From assembly GCA_008360955.1 (NCBI GenBank), contig LUCM01001537.1, positions 37,440 to 101,439 on the forward strand: DNA of 64,000 bases, written 5' to 3'. Both the position numbers and the translations under genes were made by a program. The notes under the pieces were generated by a model. The model saw nothing but the letters and a program-made list of their open reading frames with translations. It was not told the origin of the DNA and ran no database searches. Below, piece after piece: positions 35,801 through 48,635 of this stretch; position 1 is the first letter of the stretch, and each line of letters begins with the position of its first letter. Source of the stretch: Fasciolopsis buskii (lineage: Eukaryota; Platyhelminthes; Trematoda; Plagiorchiida; Fasciolidae).

Positions 35801-37200
35801 ATGAATTCCGTCTTGCCACGTTCCAGTTTGGCAAACAAGCTCTCATCTTCCATATTCATGCTTGTATCAATTATTCATATGCATCTATATACGCACATAC
35901 ATCTAGAGACGAATACACACCTGATGAAATGAATTCCTTACTAGTGGCATTTAACCGGAACACCGTGCAGCGAAACAGCTATCACTGGGTTACCCTGTGT
36001 GCTCGTCTTCCAACAAGTCGTATCAATGGTTCGCACGAACTACAAATAAACAAGGCCAGACTGTTGCTCCGAACACTGGACAATAATGTTGGGTCATGAT
36101 ATGAGTTTAGATATGACTGTACGAACATGGTGAAAAAACGATCATCGAAATACATCAGCAATTGATTCATGGAGTATTATTCCCAAGTATGTGAATGGAA
36201 GTCATAGAATAAGAGAAATAATCTGCGTCACAAAGCGACTTTTTGAGTGGTGAATTTGCTGCATTTAGTCGATCACCTACTCCGCCTAATCAAGCGCGAA
36301 CGACCAAAATGGCCTCAGCCGGGTCAGCACGATTGTTTTTATTTCTTGTTTGTCATTAAACCTTTTAAATGGACTTGTATAGAAAGGAATCCACTACCGA
36401 ATACCCATTTCTAGCCCCGGGTTTGTCTGGCGTATTGTCAATTCTTTGGTCTTCATTTTAGGCAACGCTTCCGCTAGCCCTTGAACGTATTAAGAGAACT
36501 GGACCGTAGTTTTCTTCCGAAATTAGTGAGAATGGTTGCTTCCCCACCCTGACTCCTAGGTTTTAGCCCTTCGAGTCTCTAGCCAATACATAATTTATTT
36601 GGGTGCCTACTGACTTGTCCTACGGGCCTCTTTCCCATAGGTAATCTTTCCTTCCTGTCACTTGAGTCGTGGGACCGAAAAAAAACAGCTTTGCACTTTG
36701 GATACCAGCTAGTGCCGCACTTTAAATAGTCTAAGTCCGCTTCCGTCACTAAGAAGCAGACAAACAAAAATGTACACAGAGCTGTTCCAATCAGGTAACA
36801 CATCATCGGACTACACTGAACGTTGCTCATTTTCTCTGGCCTATTCCCCTTTGATTTGACACTGCTACGCTAAGGGAACTGTAATTCGATCATCTTTAGG
36901 AAATTTCGATTTGAACTAATCGGTTCGATTCGTGTTGGTAGAATAAAGGACTCAGTGACTAGCCTGGGACATGATGAGAGGCTAATCAGTCCGATGGGGG
37001 TGGTTTTGTATGGTATGAAGTCAGCCAATCAGACTTCAGCATAATTTCTATCCTAGCAACAGCAATTTATTAGCCACGTCCTTGGCCAGGGATTAAACCA
37101 GCAATGAAATATATATAAAAACATTTACTGTTAACTAGTTGAGAAAATCTCGAATCCGGAAGTTATATAGTGTGGCGTTTACCAGTGGGGCAAAACCAAA
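32859..37200. other. Unassigned region
   Basis: No transposon or RNA gene recognised. Two frames are worth recording. At 35609-35373 on the minus strand, FDEPGTLSEFCQNWTSKIQ and the following residues have a protein-like composition, with a possible internal GTGAGT donor. At 35677-36099 on the + strand there is a 140-codon frame without motifs. I assign neither. Confidence 0.35.
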
Positions 37201-37221
37201 CAGAGTTGTATGTACAACTGA

Positions 37222-37710
37222 TCAATTTGTCATATCATCAGGTTGTAAACCACCTGTTGGATGATGACAAGTGGAACAGCGCAATTTAATAGTCTGAACA
37301 AATTGTTTCTGAGCACACAGAGAGGTATTATACAAACGGGTAGATACAGCCTCGGCTGTGTTCAAGATGTGACACTTGACAGTTCTTGATTGTCTGCTCC
37401 CAACTTTGTAAATATTGCGAAAAACACTTGCCACGTTCACTGAGTGATTTGACTAGACAAGGTGTGAACACACCGCGTTAGTAATTGTCTTTACTGTTCC
37501 TATGCTCAACCGGGCCGAGTGGTGTTCGTGAACGCGATCGGACAAACGCCTGGTCGTGCGGCCAGTCCCATAGGAACAGGTGAATGAATGCACACAGAAT
37601 GAGGCTGCAGAATCTGGCAATCTGTCCTTCAGGTGGAAACACATGATCGGCTTGGATGTGAATACAGTTTTCAGCTGTGTAGCAAAGAACGTTCTACTGA
37701 CTGGACTTGA
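37222..37710 (-). mobile_element. Penelope-like element, C-terminal GIY-YIG region (decayed)
   Basis: Reading leftward, 37713-37453 encodes LKDRLPDSAASFCVHSFTCS followed by GTGRTTRRLSDRVHEHH. These are the Penelope-type GIY-YIG endonuclease blocks (family form 'VYKFTCSCGDSYIGRTTRRLSDRISEH'). The YIG tripeptide has been lost between the cysteine-rich part and GRTTR. After a frame break, 37440-37222 continues with HILNTAEAVSTRLYNTSLCA and QKQFVQ, matching the element's C-terminus. The RT half is absent. The family is identified by motif memory, with high confidence in class and not in subfamily. Confidence 0.75.
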
Positions 37711-37865
37711 CAATCTCCGTCAACTAATTTTCGCGCCATCTATGAAGTTAGGAGCAGACAATCAGGAACTGTCAAGTATCGCATCTTGAACAGAGCCGAA
37801 GCCGTATCTATCCGTTTGTATAACCCCCTCAGTTTGCTCAGAAACAATTTGTTCAAAGAGCGTTG
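37705..37865 (+). mobile_element. Second Penelope-like C-terminal fragment, inverted
   Basis: About 160 bp on the + strand that is the reverse complement, with moderate divergence, of 37440-37285. It encodes NRAEAVSIRLYNP and LLRNNLF, the same C-terminal block as the minus copy. It starts where the minus copy ends, so the two fragments abut. Confidence 0.7.
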
Positions 37866-38559
37866 GTAAAATTTTAGTTGCTGCACGGAGACATATACCG
37901 ATCGTCATTCTGAGTCCAATATCACCAGTCGTGGTCTACACCAGTCCACGAGAAACGCTGGAATATTCTAAGAACATGTCTTACTATGTTCAAAATGCAC
38001 GATGCTAACATTTTAATATTCTGAATTGTAATTGATTATATTTTGGCATGGAATAGTATAGTGAAATATATCGTAGTAGATTGACAAAGTACATTCATGC
38101 GTTTCCAAATCACAATAAATCTACATTATTGACCTGATATGTGGGCTTGCGTGCCACCAGGACCCAACGAGTTATGCAGGCTGGCTTGTCGCAGTATAAG
38201 ATACAATTATGTCTGGAAGGTCAGTGAGTAGAAGCCTGATGAAGTGGTCACCTGGTTTTCCAAGTTGAGGTTTGATTTGAACTGGCAGCCAAACGGAAAA
38301 AATGAGTGAAAGAATAATTGATTCAAGTAGATGGGCCTCCATCCAGCCATTCCTCATTGCTCTGCAGACAGGTTCATGTTAGAACCAAAGGCTTTGACTG
38401 GGAGTCCTAATCGTTCTTCTGCACAGTGACTGGACTCCCTAACAGCATTAGCCAAAAACCTCAATAAGTAAATTCCATACTGCATCGGTCGTCGCACAGA
38501 CTGGCCAGAACCGCACTAACTACTGCTTTGAAAAATGATGTGTATACACTTGTTTCGAG

Positions 38560-39830
38560 TCCCCGTTCTGGGTTAACGCTTCACTGCCTTGACTCAGAGG
38601 CAGTCTCCGATTGACGTTCCAGAAGAAAACACCATTCTGCCGCGTGGGAAGCCGTGAAGTACTGATTGCTCGATTATCAACAATATCCTTTCTGCGAGGG
38701 ACTTTTCTAATTTCCGTTCTTTCGGTGTAGGAATCATGCATGTTGCAACGAAGCACTGCAGCTCGATGAGTTTATCTGATGCCAACAATAAGGGAAGGAA
38801 GAAGAAATAGCTCGCAAGAATTACAGGCTGCAGCTCCATTAGGGCCAAACACGAGTTCCATTTGGCGTTATCATGATTGCTCCAGAGTGTGCATTAAACG
38901 TACGTTATGATCGTTGCCGGAGATTTTAACGCCCAACTTGGGTGCTTAACGAAATGTTATATCAGAGGCTCAATTTATGTCCCAGCCGATCGGACCAACA
39001 CTGGAGATGGTCTCGTACAAGTTAGTTCTGACCACCGGTTGTTTCAGGTGGACACTGATTTTTGTCATAGTAAGCCACGTCAGCTCCTCCGGCGCCCCTT
39101 CTGCTTTATAGCGTTGGATTCAAATTGACTGCCTTGTCATTGGTCACCGCTGGAGTGGACCAGTCGAAGATTGGCGATGATTCTGATCAACACTCGTGTA
39201 CTCAGATCATGCTTTGGTCCAAGTTTGCTTTTGTTTAGTCCTGGTGTGCAGTTAAACCAGTACAAAAGCCACTTATCCGGCAATGCGATGCCTGTCTGAA
39301 CAATATGCCTAGAATCCGAGCGAATAATGGCAACAGATCAAGGTAACTATAAACTCAGCGGCAACTGCCGCACAGGGCTCTTTGTTACAAAAACTCCAGG
39401 GGCAGCGGACATCACTGACTTCAGCTGCACAATCAGAAGCTTGGAGATCCACCCCACCGGATGTAACATAAAATGAGACACGCAGATCCTTGATAAGCCA
39501 AATGACCAAGATTCTGAGATATGACCAACAGCGGTGATGGGTAGGGAAATGTAGGGAAATGGAAGTGCCCGTGGCTATGGGACAGTGACGACCTTTACAG
39601 ACTAATTAAGAATACGGGTCCAAGGGAGCTTAGACTAAGCGAGACGATTAATGAATCCGATGGCACTCTGATTCACACTCTTTAGTACCAGATGGGTAGA
39701 TGGACAGAACACTGAAAGGAGCAATTTTGTGGGCTTTCCAGTTATACTTAAAATGAACCAATGCAGATGGATACCAGTACTCCGTGCGAAATGGAAGTGA
39801 TCAGGAAGACAGGTTGGTGAAAAGGCACAA
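38560..39830 (+). mobile_element. RTE-like LINE: APE endonuclease and linker (decayed)
   Basis: A + strand LINE 5' half. At 38907-39128 the endonuclease reads MIVAGDFNAQLGCLTKC, PADRTNTGDGLVQVSSDHRL and DTDFCHSK, matching the APE blocks of the family. A shifted frame continues through the 'SFWSTCLDSDHALV' region. The linker at about 39590-39680 reads LYRLIKNTGPRELRLSE and is homologous to 7295-7350 of the intronic LINE. A degraded MEVI-type RT start follows near 39790. The rest of the RT is missing. Confidence 0.75.
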
Positions 39831-40249
39831 CCAGATGACTGTCGCCGTCTCTGAGGCTAACTGATGGTCAGATAAACTGAACTTGAAGAATGCTCTGCCC
39901 AGAGTACAAGACGGTGCTGCATGTTATGGATGGACGAACCGTCAGCTTTACAGATCGTTTCGCTCACACTTAATGCTTGGACGGGAAAGAACGGTTTGCG
40001 GAAATTTCCTGTAGCGTCAGCATGTTCCATCTCCGAAGCTCGTTAAGACCACCGGATCACGCGATCCGTATCGTTACGAGTCGCGTTTCATTATACTCTC
40101 TCCCCGCCGGAATACACTGGGTTGCGTCAAGAAGGCAAAAAGACTCAGCAGCAATCTAGGGTGTCACAATGCGGCAAGTCAGGCCACAACTAAGTAAGCC
40201 AGCAGAATGCAAGGTATTCTTGATAATCAACTAGTAATTATTTATGGAT

Positions 40250-41680
40250 TGAAGTGGGAGGTAATTCTGGTTTTTCATGCAGTAAGGTTCGAAAGATTGT
40301 TAGGTCAATCAAATCAGAAATCTTGTCGAAGACTAACAGACACTGCACCATGCGTTTTGAGCACCCACCAAAGCACACGTTAGTTTGCACTAACGTGTGG
40401 CTGGAATCGAGGGGAGTGCTCCACCACGAACGGCAATCCTTTAGATAGCCAAGCTACTTGAAGCTAACAGCGATGTGGTTGACTTGGGTCCACCGCTGAC
40501 TCAAAGAAGACGGGTGCAGGGTAGCATACCAGCGCTTCGAACGTCAGAATTTCGTACTGGCGAGAAACAATTGATGATCTCAACACAGAGCCCAGAACCG
40601 TTCACAGTTTTCAGAGTGACGGGATTCCAGACTAAGGTAGACTCCGAGATGCTCCTCATTGGAGGAAAGCCGACCTTCTCGAGCATTCCTGTCCCCTGAT
40701 AAAACCACGACGCCACCACGCTTCCCTGTACTTAAGTGGTCATGCAGCTTTTGATAGAAAGTGCCCTTGGCTGCATCTGGGCTGCAATTGGTTGGTGCGT
40801 ACGCTGAGATCACAAACAAGTTTCATTTATCTGAGTGACTATTATTTACGTTGCACAAACCCCTAGGTTCCACTGAGCATAGTCGATTGTCGACTGAAAT
40901 CCAGCCAAGTAGTGCAGTCTTAGCCCTCTCACTGAGGACTACCGACGCCAGCAACACCAAGAGCCGCAGCCCTAGGGTCATCAGAAAGACGCAGATGAAT
41001 CTTGACAGAAGGACCAGATGGGGACGTCGGACGGGTAACAGATCTTGAGTCTTGAATGCGTCTGTTGGATGCAACAAATATCGATGGTTAGGGTCTCCAG
41101 TGCGCAGACTATACACCTCTGTTTACGCACACGCATCATTGTTTGCACCTTGAATGGAGTTAGTTTGAAGGGTCATTGAGGACGAAGAAGTGCATCAGCT
41201 GGCGGACGCAGGTTCGGTGAGATTTGGATGTTATCTGGAGGAGAACGTGAGAGAACAGAAACAGGACTTATTCAAGTGGCCCTACCAATAGCATGATCGA
41301 CTGCAGTTGCCGAAGAATGTAAGGAAATTGGGTGGGAAGAGGAGGGACGAAACGAATTTGTAGATGGACAAACAGTTGTTTATGATGGAAGGTCACGATT
41401 GCAAGCGAGAGAACAGCCAGAAACGTTCATTCGCGTATCAGCCATATTTATGGTTGTTTGCATTGTGGGCTGCTGTACTACTCGGTCTCCCAGTCTAGAG
41501 TAGACCATTTTATTCGTGGATGTACTTGTGAGATTTGCGCAACCAAGCGCTTTCTGCAAGATAGTAGAATGACTCCAGACGACCTGGGGGTCAGTTGACC
41601 TATCCATACGCCACTTCTGACTAACCTTGTCGGGTCAGTTGAATACGGCAACTGACACTGGCTTTATTTGGATGGTTTCG
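40250..41680 (-). mobile_element. RTE-like LINE: 5' module X and APE endonuclease
   Basis: Read leftward, module X occupies 41680-41042 and is about 97% identical by eye to 20428-19795. The ORF start region then passes into the endonuclease. At 41000-40823 it reads LSERAKTALLGWISVDNRL. At 40819-40580 it reads MFVISAYAPTNCSPDAAKG and VVVLSGDRNAREGRLSSNE, where the family has 'AGDFNAQVGRLSS'. Farther left a shifted frame gives KDCRSWWSTPLDSSHTLVQT. No RT follows. This copy proves that module X is the normal 5' flank of a LINE endonuclease. Confidence 0.8.
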
Positions 41681-42012
41681 ACGCGTTGTCCTCTTGCTGC
41701 GCGCACATAGTCATGTAGAGAAATGGGATAATCCTTCGAATTATGGCCGAGTGACTCGGATTTTGTTTCACTTATCAGATATTTACGGGACTTTGCGATA
41801 AATAATCTGCTCGACTTATCCTGATCAGCAAACCATTCACGGTAGAATATATGTGAATCACAAATGACCTGTTTAGTCTGTCTTCTCTCAGCAGCGATGA
41901 ACAATACACGCAGACCATAGTTATCCACTTTTTAATCCTGCGTGGATACTTTTATCACTCAAGATAGGTTGAGAAGAAGCGGAGCAAACAAGTCAGAATA
42001 GATATCTACTGG

Positions 42013-42180
42013 CCGGCATTGGCCAAAGTTGGTTAGGTCTTGGCGTCTGGACGTGAAGTCCGCGGGTTCGAATCCTCCCACCGCCGGTCACCTTCCCCAC
42101 TTGGCATCCCTCTGCTGGCCGCGGCCCCCTTCCTGTAAGATGTACGCTGTTATTTCATAAATAAATAATAAGTAAAATAT
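42013..42180 (+). repeat. tRNA-derived SINE
   Basis: The head (42013-42087) resembles a tRNA. CCGGC at 42013 pairs with GCCGG at 42083-42087, an A-box-like TTGGCCAAAGTTGGTTAGG starts at 42019, and a perfect B box GGTTCGAATCC lies at 42065-42075. A GC-rich unrelated body follows. The element ends in an A-rich short tandem tail (ATAAATAAATAATAAGTAAA) near 42155-42180. This is the organisation of a tRNA-derived SINE, transcribed by RNA polymerase III from internal promoters and mobilised by LINE enzymes. The T and acceptor stems have mismatches, so it is not a functional tRNA. Confidence 0.6.
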
Positions 42181-43709
42181 GTAAAAGATAAAACGACTAG
42201 GTCACTGTCGTTTCTGTCAGGTTTCAACTATGAATATTCTAACCTTAAATACGATACTGGTTTTAATCAGTTGTGAGACATCGTTTTGTGTCTTGGAGAG
42301 CGACATCCCATTCGAGCCACACGGAAAAGTCACACAACGAGTACAAGAACGACACTTGTGCACATCGAACACACCAAAAAGTGTTAGTCACGTCGAGGTT
42401 AGTTAGAATGACCGAGTTGAAAAAAGGAAGGCTAGAAAATATAGTAGGTTTGAAAATCGTTACCCCGATCGCAACTCGGTTACTTCCGTTCGCATGTTGC
42501 TTGCGAGGACCGAAAGATGACGAAAGAAAAATAATGTGAATAAGCATTTATTCAAAACCTTGTCTTGCCGTTTCCATGCCAGAGTTCGAGTTCAAAGCAC
42601 GTAGCACAGTGTGCGGAAGAGACCAAAAGTTGGTGACGAAGTCATGTTGATGGGATAAAACAAACTGACGATGTAATAAGTCTGAAGAAGGGAACCGAAA
42701 ACTGACACGAATCAAATAATAAAGGCGGAGCAAACAATAACACTAAAGGAGGGATTTTCATGTGCGCTTCCGAAAGATACTAAGTTAGTACGGAATATTA
42801 TGGTATGACCATCTTGAAGAAAGCGCTTCAGCTGAAATGGGAGCTAGTCCTGTTAGGTGGTATTGTATAAGAATAATGCTGTGGGCAGTAGTACAAAGTC
42901 AATGCTCTCCCTCTCATTGCATTTTGTTGTATTGTAACCAACTTCGTTTGCACAGTGGATGACTATTTTATTTACAACACATGTTTGCCTCATGTGTAAA
43001 CTGTATTCTTTTGAATTCAATCGAAGTTCTCGCTTATCAAAGCCCTTCTAACTGTAACTTCGAGTGTTACCGATGAGTAGATCGTTCCAGTGGTCCTATA
43101 GGAAAACTTTTGATCTCGTTTTGTTCTTTACATTCATATCTATTTTGTGGTGATTGTCAAAATCATGAATATCATCTACAAACTACCTCTATTGGACGGG
43201 TACTACAACAGCCTTTTTATGACAATAATTTCATGCTTTCCTACATGAACGTCTTTGCATGTTCTTTTTTCGTGGTTTGAGATTATTGATCGGCGGTTTG
43301 CTTGAGAAACATTGCTGCAATGTTCAACTAAAATGACATAACGATTGTGCTGGACAAAGCACTGAGTCCGTTGTACGTTCCTCATATGATTAAAAGTGCT
43401 CACAAAGAAGCCGAGGACGCATACAAGAATGTGGATAGCGGAACAGGACCCACTGGAATCAAATCATTGCTTTCGGAATGCCAACTTCCACATTTAATCC
43501 ACATGCCGATTTTTCATTTTTGTGAACAAACCGAAAACATCATATACAATTGTTCCTAGCCGAATGGAAATGTTGCAAGTATAAATCCAGAGAATTCACA
43601 TGATGATTAGAACCTGAAAGACTTATGAAGAAGTTCAAAAGGATTCAGTGTGATTCTCCATAAATCGAGAGGACGACTTCAGTGAACAATGAGGCACTTC
43701 TTCATTGTC

Positions 43710-43715
43710 ATATAT

Positions 43716-43756
<41 letters not shown>
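43710..43756. repeat. TA dinucleotide microsatellite
   Basis: A TA run, pure from 43723 to 43756, preceded by an interrupted TATATATACATG. Confidence 0.95.
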
Positions 43757-43757
<1 letters not shown>

Positions 43758-46700
43758 CCCGCTGATTGCTTTGCATTCAAATATTTCAGCTGTTAATATT
43801 CCGTTAAGGCTGTAATACTTGCTAGGCCAAAGGAAACATCAGCAAAGTGCCCTGAATTTGTCTACAGATTTCATTGCTTAGATCAACTTGTAGCCTGCAA
43901 CAAGGCCAGTTTAACGTGGGTGATCTTAGTCATCTAAGTAAACTCGTCGGAACATAAAAAATTAAAGGCTTACCGGAGCACAAAATTTCCGTAAACGTTT
44001 TTGGAAAATTGTTTCGATATATCGTTGCTTGTTCAACAAAAGCACTTATTTTATCAATTGTATATAGAAGCTAAAGATAAGCATTTGTTAACTGAGGTAT
44101 TTTGATATAACTGAGGTCTGACACTCACGATCGATCACATACAGAACATTTTCTATTTAGGAAGGATCTTGATTTACATCAAAGTGAAACTTGCGTCAAG
44201 GCAATTTAGTCGCACTATGCCAATCGTTTGCATTACCACCGTGGCAGTGAAGCAGTGAACGGGAAACAATAAAATTCTTTCACTCACGATGTAGGGAATA
44301 AGGAACCGACTCCAAAATTGTGTCTAGAGTTTTCCAGTGTTCTAAACTAAACAAAACCATCACTTGCATCATATAGAACGAATAAACTATGCCAGCAGCA
44401 CGTTTTTCATGGAGGAAATCAATCCTATCCAAAAGTGACCAGGACGTTATTTATATTTATATTAAAATTTCATGGCAAAAGTTCAGTCCTCTGATCTTGT
44501 CGCAGATTATTGTTGATATTTCATGCACCATTGCCCGGATAAACTTGAATACCATTTAAGCGTTCCAAGTTTCACCAGATTTGCAGCATTAAGTAAGCAC
44601 ATGACAAAGTAGGGAATATAATTACCTTGCGCATAAGTGGAAAGTACTATGCCTCAGTCCAAGGTTCCGTTGATTATCTTGATGAATAAATGATATGCAG
44701 TGAAGTAAAAACCAGTTACAAAATGGACATTTCCAGAAGGATATTCTCCGACAGTAGTGTTCCGCTTTCTTATTCCCGTCCACTTTGAACGCTGCCACAT
44801 TAATACAATCAAAAAGTCTTTACGAAAGGATCAAAAGAGGATTCAATCCAGATAGGAGAATTTTGTCGTTGTGGTAAAGTGTATGTTCCCTTCATTTCAA
44901 GAAAGCAGCCAACGTAAGAGTACACTCTACCACAATTTAGTTAACGTAATTTCCTGAGTAGTTGGGTTTTCTTTCTAACTGACGTAAATCAGAAGACGTA
45001 CAACTTGGAGTAGGGTATGATTTGTATACAATCATAACCAGGTTTGAATTTTGATTCTGTCCGAAATTTATTTTGTGTCTTAGTGTGGTCATTAAATTAG
45101 GTGCCTCAGCATTGGGTGTTACATCGAAATGACCAAAATATTACTGAACAATTTGGGGCCGGATCCATCGGTGATCACTGTTTCTTGATGCTGGATTCAT
45201 AGCAATACACGAGCCGAATTGTTGTGAATTACCCTCACTTTGTTCTTCCTGACTAGCTCGTGTTAGGTCACAGTTGAGCGGTATATATCGAGACTCACTA
45301 GATAACTCGTAAGCATGCGATTTATGAAAGAAAAGATTCCACATTTGCAGTTGAATAGAGGGAATATAAATGGAAATATTTACTTTTCTATGCTGTTGTA
45401 TACTAGATTGGGAATTGCTCATCTCTGGTCACGATTCTAATTGTTTACTTGTGGTTGTAAGCAACAATAAAGCAATATCGCATTTTGCCCCGTGATTTGA
45501 TCGTAGACTCAACCCACTAGCAAACAATTTGCATCCCAGTAACAACGCAATCACAAGTCTTCAACTTCTCTTACACCGAAAGAAGAACTGCGCAAACTCA
45601 TTTTATCTTACCGTTCTCCGTTTATATTGTCCTTTAGGAAGGGGTTCGACCTAAGGGCGGAATGCCTATATCCACAATTCCTTCCCACAGGCAGAGGAGA
45701 TTCTACCAGTAAATTGTCGCATGGTGACTGATTATTGTTCCTATCTTTCTTGTCCAATCTGTCCCGAATGAATCATGCAAAGCGATTTCGATGTAGAGAT
45801 GACTAGGTTTTTGGTCAGGCCAATGTGCAGCTGATCAGAATTAGAAGAGACCTTCTGCAATATGCCCTAAATTCACGACGTATTTAGTCACAGAATCAAA
45901 TTCAAACGAAATAATTCAAATTCGGCTTCTGAAAGCTCACGGTCCTAAGATTAGATTACACAGATTTCTGTGGTTCCATTCTTAAATGGACTAGGTTCAT
46001 TCGTATCCCAAATCAATCAGGGTATTCCATCCGCAATTACGCCAAGGACTAATTTATTTGGGTATCACGGTGATTTATTCACTATTGGTGAAATTCAACA
46101 AATGATCGTCATTATTAGTTGCGATCAAAGAGTAGATTTCAGTTACTCTGAACCCAGGTCAATCAGTCTATCTCCCTCCTTTGCCCACCCCTTTCACAGG
46201 GGATATAACTCACGGGTAGAATTGGTCTTGTCTACAAAGCACTTTCTGTCGAAATACCGGAGTCCGCGGTGAAAGTTTCAAAACTGTGATTTGCACCAAA
46301 CAACAGTCAGCAACTGCTGTCTGCCACAATGAACTGGGAACATCACAAGCGCAAATAGTTATTAGAAGTCGCATTCAAACCGTTGCTTTCTCGAAGTCGT
46401 AACTACTCCGGGCCTTCGTTATCAATGTCTCTTGTTTCGTCTCTAACGCGAAGTGTTAGTTGCTTATATACAAGGCGGCTGAAAGTGAACAAACCTTTCA
46501 AACATAGAAAGTGAATATCTTAAAGCAAACAGCTCGGAAAGTGTCATCCTGTGCTATTGCACCATTCGAACAGAATGCAGAGATCCAGTGGCATGTACAA
46601 ATTTAATGACCAACGCTTTGATTTGAGAATCGCCTTTGATTTGCTCAGGAAAGGTAAGCTCTATTCGTTTAGTTTCACTCAAACCACTCGAAATAGGAAT

Positions 46701-47029
46701 CCCATCACATCTCTGCCACACTATGGACGGAGTCGCATGACTTGATCAGAGAGTGCAAGCAAAAGGGCACGAATTTGTTCATGTATGTATTTAATTGAAA
46801 CAATTTTGGGTGACACGTTTCCTACAACACCTGTGGTTTTTCCACAACAGTGTCACGAATCAGGCTTGGGGTGATATGCAGGTCAGTGTTATACCAATTA
46901 AGTTAGATTTCGCATCTTCTGAAATACCGTTCTTCTCAAAACTCAGCGATCATTGGATTACAAATGAATTGTTTCGTCTTATGGTTCAGAGTGCAAGACG
47001 TTGACGAAGCTTGATGACTGTTATACTTA

Positions 47030-47190
47030 TCTTTTGTCTTAGTCTTGCTTTTGTCGATATAACAACAGTGGACATCAGTTTCACGAAGGGACATGCCACC
47101 AAAAGAGGCTTGCAAAGTGCTGAAGTTGACGAGCACTGAGAGGATTCGAACTCGCGACCCTCATATTTAAATGCCGCGAAGGTCTCGGCC
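47030..47190 (-). repeat. tRNA-like fragment on the minus strand
   Basis: On the minus strand a B box (GAGTTCGAATCC) is found at 47149-47138 in a GGTCGCGAGTTCGAATCCT context typical of a tRNA T arm. No convincing A box lies at the right distance, and the following 100 bp are unlike the SINE at 42 kb. It may be a tRNA pseudogene or a second SINE family. Confidence 0.3.
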
Positions 47191-48635
47191 TTCAATCATG
47201 CTGAAACAATTAAGTGACGTCTCTGGTATTAAGAATAGACGGTCTCTTCCCAGAAAACGCTGTTGGTCTAAGACGATCTACAAGAAACTTGTAGCGCAAA
47301 GGTTCTACTTTACTTTGCTCAGCCTTTCAAGCATCGAATCCAACAGCGCTTGGCATTTACGTTATACCAATACACACTTGAATTTCGAATCCGAAGTGGT
47401 GCTAAATGCAGGCTACTTCAGAGCTCTTTTGTGAATGAAAATAAATTTCCAAACAGAATGATATCAATGTGGTCAGAAAAGAGTGGCAATAATGTCCACC
47501 TTGAAAATCATCCTGCTATCAGGGGAATTAGTATAGAATAAAAACGAGTAATTGCTTTCAAGCCTGACAACTTGAAGCCTCGAGCGAGATACGGCTTGAT
47601 GCATCGCGCTGCACAATAATTATTTTTAACAGCATTAGAACTAACAAGTGAGATGAAAACTGCAATTTTATTACCGGTGTAAAAAAACTAAATTGGTAAT
47701 CTTCTACTGAGAAGCACGTCTTCGAGAGTGCTTGAATACCGCGTGCACATCAACATAATGAATGAGCTCTCAAAATGAAATCTACCACAACCTTAATCTG
47801 AGAGTAAAATTAAGATGGGAACTGCTTCTTTGCTCCTTGAATTCATGGTTTATGTCATCGTAAAGCTGAAATATTTCACAAGTATGCATCATTTTCTCCT
47901 CCTGGTCATGCTGCCTGCACACTGAGAAGAGAACTTGCGGCAGTTGTTTACCGTTGTAAAAAATAAAATCCTTGCCGTGTTTTGATTTGGAAAGTTCTCG
48001 ATCGCCCTAATATTCGCTCTTGTTGAGATTTTCCGTAATATATCGCAAACTGGATGTTTTTATTTTTTCCAGAGCACTGGACTAGATTTATTGGAAAGCC
48101 CAACAGCCGCAAATGGTTTTATCTATACTTCTCTTCCCCGTATCGCAGATTCGAGAAGGGTTGTTATTTTTATTGTTGGCTTCTTGTTGTATTGCCATAG
48201 TAACAAAATAACGGTTTGATGAAGCGCACCAAAACGACCCTGAGTGCAACGTTTATGCTGGCTCTAAAAGAATATCCCGCTGCTTAAAATCCTGCCATCC
48301 TTTTGTAATTTAGAATTACCAGGTTGCTAGAAAAATACCCTCAGTCTGCTCATTCCTGCATAATTTAGACTGAACTGATTGTAGATGAATGACCTTTGGT
48401 GATTAGGAAACTTGAAGAGCCACTGTAAATACAACGGAGAGTGAATCACCAAGTGTCTCTCCAAGTCTGCTAGTTGCACATCACAGCACGTTTTCACTTC
48501 CCATGTTCAGAGGACCCCACCTTGCTAGCCAAGGTCGCGATCACTCAACTAATCCTAGTTAAACCCAAATCGAATAGAAATCGATGGTGACTTCAGTCAC
48601 TTTTGTTTTTCCTTGATATTATTATAAAACAACAG

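Larger units (their letters stand above)
42181..48630. other. Largely unassigned AT-rich region
   Basis: Apart from the repeats listed separately I see no gene. A 300-bp open frame at 45970-46272 on the + strand and overlapping frames at 42263-42547 on both strands have no motif or exon context. Confidence 0.35.
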
